From contig CAYZXD010000010.1 in assembly GCA_964482325.1 (NCBI GenBank), positions 7,223 to 71,222 of the forward strand: a DNA stretch of 64,000 nt, in the 5' to 3' direction. The notes beneath the pieces were generated by a model, which was not told where the DNA came from, did not search any database, and saw only the letters and a list, made by a program, of their open reading frames with translations. The translations under genes and the position numbers were made by a program. Positions 52,044 through 59,828 of the stretch are shown here, piece by piece. How positions within the stretch are numbered: position 1 is the stretch's first letter; each line of letters opens with the position of its first letter. The DNA is from CAYZJV01 sp964482325. Lineage in GTDB: Bacteria; Spirochaetota; Spirochaetia; Sphaerochaetales; Sphaerochaetaceae.

Positions 52044-52295
52044 ATGCCACAGAAAACAATAGATCTTGAAAAGACGGTGGGAGCCTTGTGCGCTGCAGAC
52101 AGTTCCCTGGCTCAGGTCCTTGCAGAGTTGGGATTCACCGAAATTGTGAAACCAATCATGCTGCAGACGGTGGGGAAGGTCATGACACTGCCGAAAGGAG
52201 CGCGTATGCGCAATCTGAATCTCAATGAAGTGATTCAGGGACTAGAAGCACATGGATACACCGTAATCGGGAAACCACAGGAGGAACAGATATGA
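52044..52295 (+). CDS. DUF1858-like small protein
   Basis: 83 residues. The pattern I-D-L-E-K-T-V-G then V-L-A-E-L-G-F and a closing helix resembles DUF1858, which in other bacteria is found beside or fused to DUF438 and hybrid-cluster-type proteins. The Cys pair seen in some members is missing here. GGAGAG precedes the ATG. Overlaps the next gene by four bases. Confidence 0.6.
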   Translation: MPQKTIDLEKTVGALCAADSSLAQVLAELGFTEIVKPIMLQTVGKVMTLPKGARMRNLNLNEVIQGLEAHGYTVIGKPQEEQI

Positions 52296-53532
52296 GTGCT
52301 GAAATAAATAACAGCGTCTACCGCCAGCAGAAACTGAAAGAGTTGATTCAGCGGCTGCATAACGGTGAAGATTTTGAAGCGGTAAAAGCAGATTTTGCCC
52401 GAGAATTTGAAGGTGTCGGAGCTGATGAGATTGCCAATATGGAAAAAGCTCTTATTGAACAGGAGGGAGTGAGGGTAGAAGAAATTCAGAAACTGTGTGA
52501 CGTGCATGCCTCACTTTTCAAAGGTTCAGTGGCAGATATTCACGCCGATAAGAAACACAGCACAGATCAGGGGCATCCTACCTGGGTACTTCGTGAGGAA
52601 AATCGTGCTGTTGAAAGACTGTTTTCCGATCGAATTGATGTACATACTGCTGCAATACAGCAGGGTAATGTACGAGCTGTAGGAGAACTGATTCAGGATC
52701 TTGCCGACCTTTGGCAGATAGATCGGCATTACAGCAGAAAGGAGAACCTGTGGTTCCCGATTATGGAACGGTACGGTATCACGGCACCACCAAAGGTGAT
52801 GTGGGGAGTTGATGATGAGATTCGTGACATGATCAAACAGTGCCGCTCACAGCTTGATGAGCTTGCCTCTGGCGGGAAACCCGAAGAGGGAGCAATCCAG
52901 GAGTTCCTTACCCTGCTTGCCGATACAAAAAATCAGATCATGGAGATGATTTCCAAAGAGGAGGATATTCTTATCCCCATGGCAGTGAGGTGTTCTTCCT
53001 CACTGACTGGCGACAGATCACTGAAGGAAGCAGTGAAATCGGGTATTGTCTCCTTGATGATCACCCTTCATGGCACATCCCCGTTGAGCAACCGCCGGTG
53101 GTTAAGACATCAGCAATGTCAGAAGGAGTTATCACCTTACCCACCGGTTCCTTTACTCCCGAATTGCTTACTCGAGTACTGAATACCCTTCCAGTGGATA
53201 TCACCTTTGTTGATGCCAATGATGAAGTAGCGTACTTCTCTCAGGCTCGTGAACGGATTTTCCCCCGGACAACAGCAATCATCGGCAGAAAGGTAATAAA
53301 CTGTCATCCACCGGCCAGCATGCATATTGTAGAACAGATCATCGGTGACTTTAAAAGCGGGAAACGTGATATTGCCGAGTTCTATATCCATCTCGGCGAG
53401 GTATACGCGCATATTCGATATTATCCTGTCAGGGATGAACAGGGGACCTACCTCGGTACGCTGGAGGTGACGCAGAATATTGCCCCTATTCAGCAACTTT
53501 CAGGTGATAAACGCCTTCTTGATGAAGAGTAA
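52292..53532 (+). pseudogene. DUF438-hemerythrin-PAS protein, interrupted by a frameshift near 52985
   Basis: Read in the first frame, the protein has a DUF438 N-terminus (to about residue 75), then a hemerythrin-like HHE region (H-P-T-W-V-L-R-E-E-N near 90, D-R-H-Y-S-R-K-E-N near 150, S-K-E-E-D-I-L-I-P-M-A near 220-232). After P-M-A the frame becomes senseless; the expected continuation (E-V-F-F-L-T-D-W, then E-I-G-Y and a PAS domain to 53532) is in the -1 frame. One base appears to be missing around 52984-52988. Either a true mutation or a sequencing error; no slippery heptamer is visible. Such proteins are proposed iron/O2 or NO sensors. GGAGG precedes ATG 52292. Confidence 0.8.
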
Positions 53533-53540
53533 TCACCAGA

Positions 53541-53570
53541 CGGGGCTACCGGATCGGTAGCCTCGTTTTT
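53541..53570 (+). terminator. Rho-independent terminator after the DUF438 gene
   Basis: Stem GGCTACCG (53544-53551) with CGGTAGCC (53555-53562), extended by three more pairs (one wobble), three-base loop, then TTTTT. Confidence 0.8.
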
Positions 53571-53572
53571 GG

Positions 53573-54925
53573 TTAGGCAAACCAGGAAAATCCATTCTTC
53601 CGGGCGATGTCAGCGGTAAACCGCGGAAGCGTGCGAACGGGATATACCTCCATTGGCAGTTCCCGTTCCAGCATGGGTGCGACAACACGCCACGATTCGG
53701 TGATCTCACGCATGGTAGGAAACAGGCTTTTATCACCTTGCAGAATTTTTTTGACTATCTGCTCGTAGGCCTCAGGGGTATTCGCTCCGAAAGTCTCAGC
53801 CTGATTGAAACGGAATCTCACCGGTTTCGATTTCCACGAAGTATCGGGTTCTTTCAGATTCATACTGATATCGATCGTCAGTTCGGGATGAATCGTAATA
53901 ATCACCCCATTTTCCCCTATCGATGTATCATGCATGACCTGCTGGGTTGTGTTCCGGAATTTCACATAAATGAGTGATTTGGCATCCTTCTGCATCTTTC
54001 CGGTACGAATATAGATGGGGACACCGGCAAAATAGTAGGTATTCACCGAAAGCTTCAGGGCGGCATAGGTCGGAGTATGCACCACATGCCCGCTATGAGC
54101 TCCGAGTGATTCATACCGACCGGTATAAAATTCCGATACCGGAGCAATGCTACGCAACACTTTGACTTTTTCCACGGCGATATCTTCAGGAGAAAGGGTT
54201 GCCGGTTCATTCATGGTCAGATAGGTAATAATTTGCATGATATGGTTTTGAATGGTATCACGTACCACGCCGATTTGTTCGTAAAATCCTAACCGCTGGT
54301 CTACGCCATGTGTTTCATCGAATATGATCTGAATACTTTCAATCGACCGGTTATCCCAGATACTTCGGATAATATCGTTGTGGAAGCGGAGGATCAGGAG
54401 ATTCTGCATAAACTCTTTCCCGAGATAGTGATCTACACGATAAATTTCCCGATCATCAAACGCCTGAAGCAGTATCTCATTATAACGTTGGGCACTGGTC
54501 AGATCGAATCCGAACGGTTTTTCCACGACAATCTTTTTTGTAAGCGAGCACTCACAGGAGAGTTGAGAATCCACCGCCTGAATCTGCTTGATCGCCTCTT
54601 CATACAGAGAAGGTTGCAGAGCCATGTAATAAATCAACTCCGCTTCCTGATGCCCGCCGATGATCTCGGTGATGGCTTTCATCAGCGGTCCGGTTGCGCC
54701 AGGGTCCGCCATATCATAATACAGATATTGAAGATGACCGAGAAACTGCTCGGATGCCGTTTCAGATACCATAGCCGCAAGAAATTCATCGCGATCGGAA
54801 AATCGTCTCCCAAGGGCTAGTACGGTAAAATCAAACCCTTGCTGCATCAAATGCTCGTAGGCGGGATAGAGTTTTTTCAGTGCGAGATCACCGGTACCGC
54901 CGAACTGAATTACCACACGTTTCAT
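53573..54925 (-). CDS. zwf: Glucose-6-phosphate 1-dehydrogenase
   Basis: 450 residues. NADP-binding loop G-G-T-G-D-L-A-L-K-K near residue 10, catalytic motif Y-R-V-D-H-Y-L-G-K-E near 160-169, and the E-K-P-F-G segment near 135. Oxidises glucose-6-phosphate to 6-phosphogluconolactone, giving NADPH. AGGAGG before the ATG; its start overlaps the pgl stop by four bases, so pgl-zwf form one operon that ends just before the DUF438 terminator. Confidence 0.93.
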   Translation of the reverse strand: MKRVVIQFGGTGDLALKKLYPAYEHLMQQGFDFTVLALGRRFSDRDEFLAAMVSETASEQFLGHLQYLYYDMADPGATGPLMKAITEIIGGHQEAELIYYMALQPSLYEEAIKQIQAVDSQLSCECSLTKKIVVEKPFGFDLTSAQRYNEILLQAFDDREIYRVDHYLGKEFMQNLLILRFHNDIIRSIWDNRSIESIQIIFDETHGVDQRLGFYEQIGVVRDTIQNHIMQIITYLTMNEPATLSPEDIAVEKVKVLRSIAPVSEFYTGRYESLGAHSGHVVHTPTYAALKLSVNTYYFAGVPIYIRTGKMQKDAKSLIYVKFRNTTQQVMHDTSIGENGVIITIHPELTIDISMNLKEPDTSWKSKPVRFRFNQAETFGANTPEAYEQIVKKILQGDKSLFPTMREITESWRVVAPMLERELPMEVYPVRTLPRFTADIARKNGFSWFA

Positions 54926-55593
54926 GGTGCAACCTCCTGAATATCGGTGACCACCTCAACACTGAACCATTCCTGCGGAAAGTAGCGGCACGGCAGGGTG
55001 GAGGGATTTTCTGTTCCAGCAAGAAACCGTTCAAGAGCAATACGTTTGCCCTCACCAAAGAATAATAGTGATACCTGAGCCCGTTTGGCGCAGTTTTTCA
55101 ATCCGCGATAGGTTACCGTCAATCGCTCAGGCGGTGGTTTGGGACTACCATCTACATATACAACTTCTGGACAGGTAAGGGCATCGAGTTCAGGATAAGA
55201 CCCGGGGAAAAGACTCGCGATATGACCGTCTTCCCCGACCCCGAGATAGAGAAGTTCAAGTTGCTGTGAACTTGCTACGAATGGATGACCTTCCTGTGGA
55301 AGATGTATCTGCGACCTCCGGAAAATTCCCTGATCAATTATCTGCTGCAATCCTGTGTTCAGCAGAGTATCGAGGTTCCTCGACCCCGTTATCCGCTCAT
55401 CAACTAGATACAGATGCACCCGCTTCAATACCGCAGGGGGACACTGTACGATACCTCCGATTACAGCAACAGCACCTCTGCCTCCGGGTACTCCGATAAG
55501 AATTTCCCGATCACTGCGTTGCGCTACCTGTTGGATCTGCGCCGTTACCACGGCGGAATACGCTTCAGGATGTTGTACCATCAGTTTTTTCAT
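54922..55593 (-). CDS. pgl: 6-phosphogluconolactonase
   Basis: 223 residues, DevB/Pgl family: P-G-G-R-G near residue 36, L-V-D-E-R near 63 and G-V-G-E-D-G-H-I-A-S-L-F-P near 118. Hydrolyses the lactone made by Zwf; the two are translationally coupled. No strong Shine-Dalgarno; a minus-strand TATCAT (55605-55600) lies seven bases before the ATG but has no good -35. Confidence 0.92.
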   Translation of the reverse strand: MKKLMVQHPEAYSAVVTAQIQQVAQRSDREILIGVPGGRGAVAVIGGIVQCPPAVLKRVHLYLVDERITGSRNLDTLLNTGLQQIIDQGIFRRSQIHLPQEGHPFVASSQQLELLYLGVGEDGHIASLFPGSYPELDALTCPEVVYVDGSPKPPPERLTVTYRGLKNCAKRAQVSLLFFGEGKRIALERFLAGTENPSTLPCRYFPQEWFSVEVVTDIQEVAP

Positions 55594-55634
55594 GCACCTA
55601 TGATACTGATTTTTCCTGCTATCGAACAGGTTCC

Positions 55635-56852
55635 TCAGATGATATCGAGTTTCCTGGCTTCCTCGCCGATGATTTGTACAGCAGTATCGATTTCCTCATC
55701 AGTATGAATGGCCATACAGGATGTACGCAGCAGAGCTCTCTGTGGAGGAACGGCAGGACTGATCACCGGATTCACATACACTCCCCGCTCAAACACATGC
55801 TTCCACAGTTGGAAAGTCTTCTCATTATCGCCGATAATCAGCGGCACAATAGGGGTTTCGGATGTTCCGATATTAAATCCCAGATCAGTAAATCCTTCAC
55901 GCATCCGAAGGGCATTATGCTGCAGGCGATGTACAATCTGTGGCTCTGTTTCGATAATCTCCAATGATTTCATAGCAGCGGCAATATTTGCAGGCGGCAT
56001 AGATGCACTGAAGATAAGCGGCCGGGCGAAATGCTTGATATAATCAATGACCCCTTCCTCTCCAGCGACAAATCCACCGATGGAACCGAATGATTTACTG
56101 AACGTACACATCAGGAGATCACACAGGGAAAAATCGTTTCCATGATGTTCACAGGTTCCTCTCCCTGTATCACCCACTACACCGAGTGCATGAGCTTCAT
56201 CAAGATAGATTCCCGCGTTATAGGCATCAGCAATCTTTCTGATCTCGGGAAGGAAGGCAATATCCCCTTCCATGGAAAAGACTCCATCCAGCACAATCAA
56301 CTTAGGTGCATCCAAGGGTATGCGTTGCAGTACCTGTTCGAGATCTTCAATATTATTGTGTTTATACCGATGAAGATTTACCTGTTTTTTTGTCCCTTCA
56401 CCGAGAAAAATACCATCCATGATTGAGGCATGGTCGTACTTATCCACAATCACATGTTCACCTCGTCCAAGCAATGCTGCTAGGGAACCGAGATTGGTCT
56501 GGTATCCTGTGGTAAAACAGAGCGCTGCCGGTTTCCTGACAAAACGGGCAAGCCGATGCTCCAGTTCTTCATGCAGGTCAAGCGTTCCATTCATAAATCG
56601 CGAACCGCTGCAACTCGTTCCGTATCGTTCGGCAGCTACTTCTGCAGCTTTCTTAACCCGTGGGTCATTGGCTAGGCCGAGATAGTTGTTCGATCCGAGC
56701 ATGATCATTTCACGGCCGTCGATATACACACGAGATCCTTCACTTCGAGAAATCGGTTTGAAAAACGGATATAATCCAGAAGCACGCACTTCTGCTGCTT
56801 CGGTGAATGCATAACATTTTGAGAAGATGGGAGCGTGACTGTCTTGATTCAT
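55635..56852 (-). CDS. PLP-dependent alpha-oxoamine synthase (Kbl/BioF/Spt family)
   Basis: 405 residues. Fold-type I aminotransferase: L-G-S-N-N-Y-L-G-L near residue 48, G-S-R near 78, D-E-A-H-A-L-G near 225 and the PLP lysine in T-F-S-K-S-F-G near 253. The family joins an amino acid to an acyl-CoA: glycine C-acetyltransferase (Kbl), 7-keto-8-aminopelargonate synthase (BioF) or serine palmitoyltransferase. With no biotin or threonine genes nearby the substrate is open; the M-L-G-S-N-N-Y-L-G-L form and long-chain acyl-CoA synthetase in the region make a sphingolipid-type role conceivable. AGGAGG four bases before ATG 56852. Confidence 0.85.
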   Translation of the reverse strand: MNQDSHAPIFSKCYAFTEAAEVRASGLYPFFKPISRSEGSRVYIDGREMIMLGSNNYLGLANDPRVKKAAEVAAERYGTSCSGSRFMNGTLDLHEELEHRLARFVRKPAALCFTTGYQTNLGSLAALLGRGEHVIVDKYDHASIMDGIFLGEGTKKQVNLHRYKHNNIEDLEQVLQRIPLDAPKLIVLDGVFSMEGDIAFLPEIRKIADAYNAGIYLDEAHALGVVGDTGRGTCEHHGNDFSLCDLLMCTFSKSFGSIGGFVAGEEGVIDYIKHFARPLIFSASMPPANIAAAMKSLEIIETEPQIVHRLQHNALRMREGFTDLGFNIGTSETPIVPLIIGDNEKTFQLWKHVFERGVYVNPVISPAVPPQRALLRTSCMAIHTDEEIDTAVQIIGEEARKLDII

Positions 56853-57033
56853 GTGACCTCCTGAGTCAGCTGCAGAACATTCTTTTCTCACTGTATCGTA
56901 ACATAGCCTTTGACACAATACGTTTTTTCGTCAACATCACTCGGGATTCTGTTCCCATTCTTCCTTTCTGGAGATAATTATGGGAAAACACATCTCCATT
57001 CGGTCATAATTTCATCATACATTACGCAAATCA

Positions 57034-57042
57034 TGCTACGAT
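57034..57042 (+). promoter_or_regulatory. Extended -10 promoter, probably leaderless start of the XRE gene
   Basis: TGCTACGAT (57034-57042): extended -10 with a weak -35. The ATG starts at 57049, seven bases after the box, with only a T-run between and no Shine-Dalgarno. Confidence 0.45.
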
Positions 57043-57048
57043 TTTTTT

Positions 57049-57279
57049 ATGGAAATCGGTCAGACGCTTCTTCAGATTTTGGCAATGCGCAACTGTCCAG
57101 TATGTCGTTTTGCCCGCGATGCCGGTATGTCCCGCTCGCAACTTTACAAGATTTTGCAGGATTCACACAGCCCTAATCTTTTGACTCTTGAGCGCATTGG
57201 ACGAGCTTTAGACATGTCAGTATCAGACTTCATTTCGCTAGTGGAGCTGGCGAACGAAGGGTCCTCCTACTCTCTGTAG
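57049..57279 (+). CDS. Small XRE-type helix-turn-helix regulator
   Basis: 76 residues, essentially one HTH domain: F-A-R-D-A-G-M-S-R-S-Q-L-Y-K-I-L (helices 2 and 3) then L-T-L-E-R-I-G-R-A-L-D-M-S-V-S-D-F. Two Cys in C-P-V-C near residue 17 may allow redox or metal response. No effector domain. Divergent from the alpha-oxoamine synthase gene 196 bases away, a possible target; overlaps the convergent acyltransferase gene by 13 bases. Confidence 0.82.
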   Translation: MEIGQTLLQILAMRNCPVCRFARDAGMSRSQLYKILQDSHSPNLLTLERIGRALDMSVSDFISLVELANEGSSYSL

Positions 57280-58526
57280 TAGAGCTCTTCAGTGGCAAGA
57301 GCCATCTTGGTCACAGAGAAATCATTTCCTTGAGGGTAGATATAATAGGTATCATCAAGGGTGGAAAGATCAATGCAGTCCCCCTTACCGAAGTATTCAT
57401 ACTCAATATGGCATGAGTACATTGATTTTACCGGCTTCTCAAGGAGAAAAGGCTCCCCATCAAAAGTCCCCGATAGCGTAAAACCTTCCATGGAATGTGT
57501 TAAGGTAGCGGCGCCCAACCGTATGTACCGATGCGCATTCGGCAGCGCATCGACAAGTACGTCACACGTGATCACATACGTTCCCTGCGCCACTTCCTTC
57601 CGTACCTCTGCGCGCTCAAACTCATACCAATCCGGGATGTGGGTGAATTCAGTGACCAGCTCACGCTCATCTGTCGCAGTCTGGATAGCGGTCAGTTCTC
57701 CAAGCTCGGTCATCTCCCATACTTTTTTACACTGGTGACAGAAAATAGTACTGCCGCTGCTGCCCATGCGATATTCGGTAAGACAGTGCGGACACTGGTA
57801 GAGCACCTTATGCAGTCCTTCAGCCCGCTGAGGATAGGATATGCGTATCCCCTGCTCTTTCTGCCATCGATATTCATCATACGAGAAGGCGCGTTTTATC
57901 GCCTGATTAATCTCACTCACCGTAGCGTGAGAAAGTTGTTCTGCACTAAACAGCTGCGTCATATCTGCTGCTAATCGGTTTCCACGATGCTTGAGATTCC
58001 AGCAAGGGGAATCCAAATAGTTGCCATGCATATTCAGTACCACTACCGGTACTCCCAGGAGTTTAGCCATTTTCCCGAGTGACTCGGGAAGTACGGCATC
58101 CGTTCCAATCAGAGAATAGCGGGCTTCGGGATAGAGCGCCAGGATATCTTTATGTTTTACGATAACATGCCGGATTTGTCTAACGAGCTGCACATCGTTG
58201 GTGAATTTCCGTTTGCAGATTCCCCCCGCCTGCCTCAACAGCCACTCTCGTCCGATGAAGCCGTCGATTGCAACCACATAGTTCGCACGATGAGGAAATA
58301 TTGCAGCGGTGGTCACCTTGAAATCAATGAAAGCATGGTGAGTACAGAGCAGTAGATAGGGTGGTTTCACCCCTTCCATCTGTACTCGATTGATCTTCAA
58401 CCGACGTTTCCATACTGATGGGAAGCTCAGTATCCACGTGACCGGTCGCAGATATCCCCGTTGTCTGACTGGCTTCTTTACCATATCGAACCGAATTGCC
58501 ACATGTAATTTTTCTATGCCGGTCAT
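57267..58526 (-). CDS. PlsC-like acyltransferase with zinc ribbon and C-terminal extension
   Basis: 419 residues. The N-terminal about 215 residues are a 1-acylglycerol-phosphate acyltransferase-like domain: C-T-H-H-A-F-I-D-F (H-x4-D) near residue 62 and Y-P-E-A-R-Y-S near 132 (P-E-G usually). Then a zinc ribbon with C-P-H-C and C-H-Q-C (about 250-275), then about 150 residues of beta-rich sequence I do not recognise. The layout suggests a lipid acyltransferase whose activity is tied to a metal-binding module. GGAGT precedes the ATG. Membrane-associated, without an N-terminal helix. Confidence 0.75.
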   Translation of the reverse strand: MTGIEKLHVAIRFDMVKKPVRQRGYLRPVTWILSFPSVWKRRLKINRVQMEGVKPPYLLLCTHHAFIDFKVTTAAIFPHRANYVVAIDGFIGREWLLRQAGGICKRKFTNDVQLVRQIRHVIVKHKDILALYPEARYSLIGTDAVLPESLGKMAKLLGVPVVVLNMHGNYLDSPCWNLKHRGNRLAADMTQLFSAEQLSHATVSEINQAIKRAFSYDEYRWQKEQGIRISYPQRAEGLHKVLYQCPHCLTEYRMGSSGSTIFCHQCKKVWEMTELGELTAIQTATDERELVTEFTHIPDWYEFERAEVRKEVAQGTYVITCDVLVDALPNAHRYIRLGAATLTHSMEGFTLSGTFDGEPFLLEKPVKSMYSCHIEYEYFGKGDCIDLSTLDDTYYIYPQGNDFSVTKMALATEELYYRE

Positions 58527-58880
58527 GGAGACTCCTTCGTGGTTGTTGGTCAGACAGTATCATTAGCAGAACACATAATCAATAATTTTCTGTTACCACT
58601 TTATGCACCAATTTTGAAATTAATTCATATCCCCTTGACCTTTCTGCGATATTTCATTATGGTATCAATAAGAACAGCGGCTAAGTCTGGTGACTGTGTA
58701 TGGGTTCGATTCCCGAGAAAGCCAAACCGGTACGATTATCTTTACGATTTTCGTGGTAAAAAGGTGCTGATTCGGATTGTGACGATTAGGTGATTGTAAG
58801 TTTATCCCAGCGAATTTTCCCATGCTGGAGGCTGCAAGTTGAACTGAAAACACGATACCGAACGCACCTTTTTCGTTGTC
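58527..58880. other. Intergenic region with no supported gene
   Basis: About 350 bases between divergent genes. An open frame of 84 codons on the plus strand has no ribosome site or recognisable product. A tRNA T-arm-like stretch lies near 58701-58714 but no tRNA can be folded around it. Confidence 0.5.
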
Positions 58881-58909
58881 TTGACACCTTTTCGCTGCCG
58901 AGCTATTTT
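58881..58909 (+). promoter_or_regulatory. Consensus promoter of the EamA gene, probably leaderless
   Basis: TTGACA (58881-58886), 17-base spacer, TATTTT (58904-58909). ATG 58917 is eight bases after the box and has no Shine-Dalgarno. Confidence 0.65.
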
Positions 58910-58916
58910 CGTACAC

Positions 58917-59828
58917 ATGCGTAATACCACCATCGGAGTTCTTCAAGTGCTCCTAGCGGGGATCTGCTGGGGAACTTTCGGAACGCTTGCATCGTTTCTT
59001 CCCGAATCACTCCCCTCTTTAGCCGTCGGAACTCTGCGACTAGGTGGAGGTGCTTTGGGAATTGCCGTACTCCTTGCTGTCACCACCAGGGGAAGATTTC
59101 TGCGTCGCATTACCAAGCTTCCGATACGACCGATGGTTTTCGGAGCAGTTGTACTGGGGATGACCCAGACCCTTCTCTATCTCGGCATTCGACAGGCAGG
59201 GGTCACTGTAGCCACTATGATTTTCATCGGTACCCCGCCATTGTTCAGCGGCCTGTTTTCACAACTAGTACGGAAAGAGAAGCAGAGTCGGTCATGGGCA
59301 ATTTCCTCAGGTATCATAGCTCTTGGATGTGCTGCTATGGCCGTGTCAGATGTATCAGGTACTGCTGATACTTCGCTGCTTATCGGTAGTCTCTGTGGCC
59401 TTGCTGCAGGAGCAGGTTGGACCATCGTGGGTACGCTGCTGCGTGATTTACAGCAGCACGCTTCTCCGCTCGAATCGTCTTTTGCCGTTATGGGAGCTTC
59501 TGCACTGATTCTCTCGCCATTTGCCATACGTTCAGCTCCAATCTGGATATCTGATCCTCAGGTACTGGGAATTATTCTAGCTTTGGGACTGATATCATCA
59601 GCGCTTCCCTACTGGCTTTTCACTACCGGGGCACGACGTATCAGTGCAAGCCATGCGTTTCTCTATGGATTGTCTGAACCGGTGACTGCTTCGCTGCTTG
59701 GGATGATCGTGCTTGGAGAGCGTCTAACGGTCCTCGGATTGATAGGATATGCTGCTGTAGTATTCGGCCTTCTTTTATTTTCCTATCGAGAGCTGTTTGG
59801 AATACGACCTATTGGCATTCATCGGTGA
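58917..59828 (+). CDS. EamA-family (DMT) transporter
   Basis: 303 residues with ten predicted helices in two EamA repeats (A-G-I-C-W-G-T-F-G-T near residue 15 and G-L-A-A-G-A-G-W-T-I-V-G near 165). Exports or imports small metabolites such as amino acids; substrate unknown. The ATG at 58917 was chosen because an upstream ATG-like start at 58881 falls on the -35 box. Convergent with the ABC-F gene (10-base overlap). Confidence 0.85.
   Translation: MRNTTIGVLQVLLAGICWGTFGTLASFLPESLPSLAVGTLRLGGGALGIAVLLAVTTRGRFLRRITKLPIRPMVFGAVVLGMTQTLLYLGIRQAGVTVATMIFIGTPPLFSGLFSQLVRKEKQSRSWAISSGIIALGCAAMAVSDVSGTADTSLLIGSLCGLAAGAGWTIVGTLLRDLQQHASPLESSFAVMGASALILSPFAIRSAPIWISDPQVLGIILALGLISSALPYWLFTTGARRISASHAFLYGLSEPVTASLLGMIVLGERLTVLGLIGYAAVVFGLLLFSYRELFGIRPIGIHR

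Noticed and set aside
52990..53532. Separate small PAS-domain gene starting at GTG 52990
   Set aside because: No ribosome site, and the homology is continuous with the preceding DUF438-hemerythrin frame, so it is the second half of one frameshifted gene.
58701..58724. tRNA T-arm-like sequence (GGG, TTCGATT, CCC)
   Set aside because: No acceptor partner for the following bases, no D- or anticodon-arm at the right distance and no CCA end; at best a remnant.
58539..58793. 84-codon plus-strand open frame
   Set aside because: No ribosome site, no recognisable domain, composition like non-coding DNA, and it runs through the A/T-rich intergenic region.
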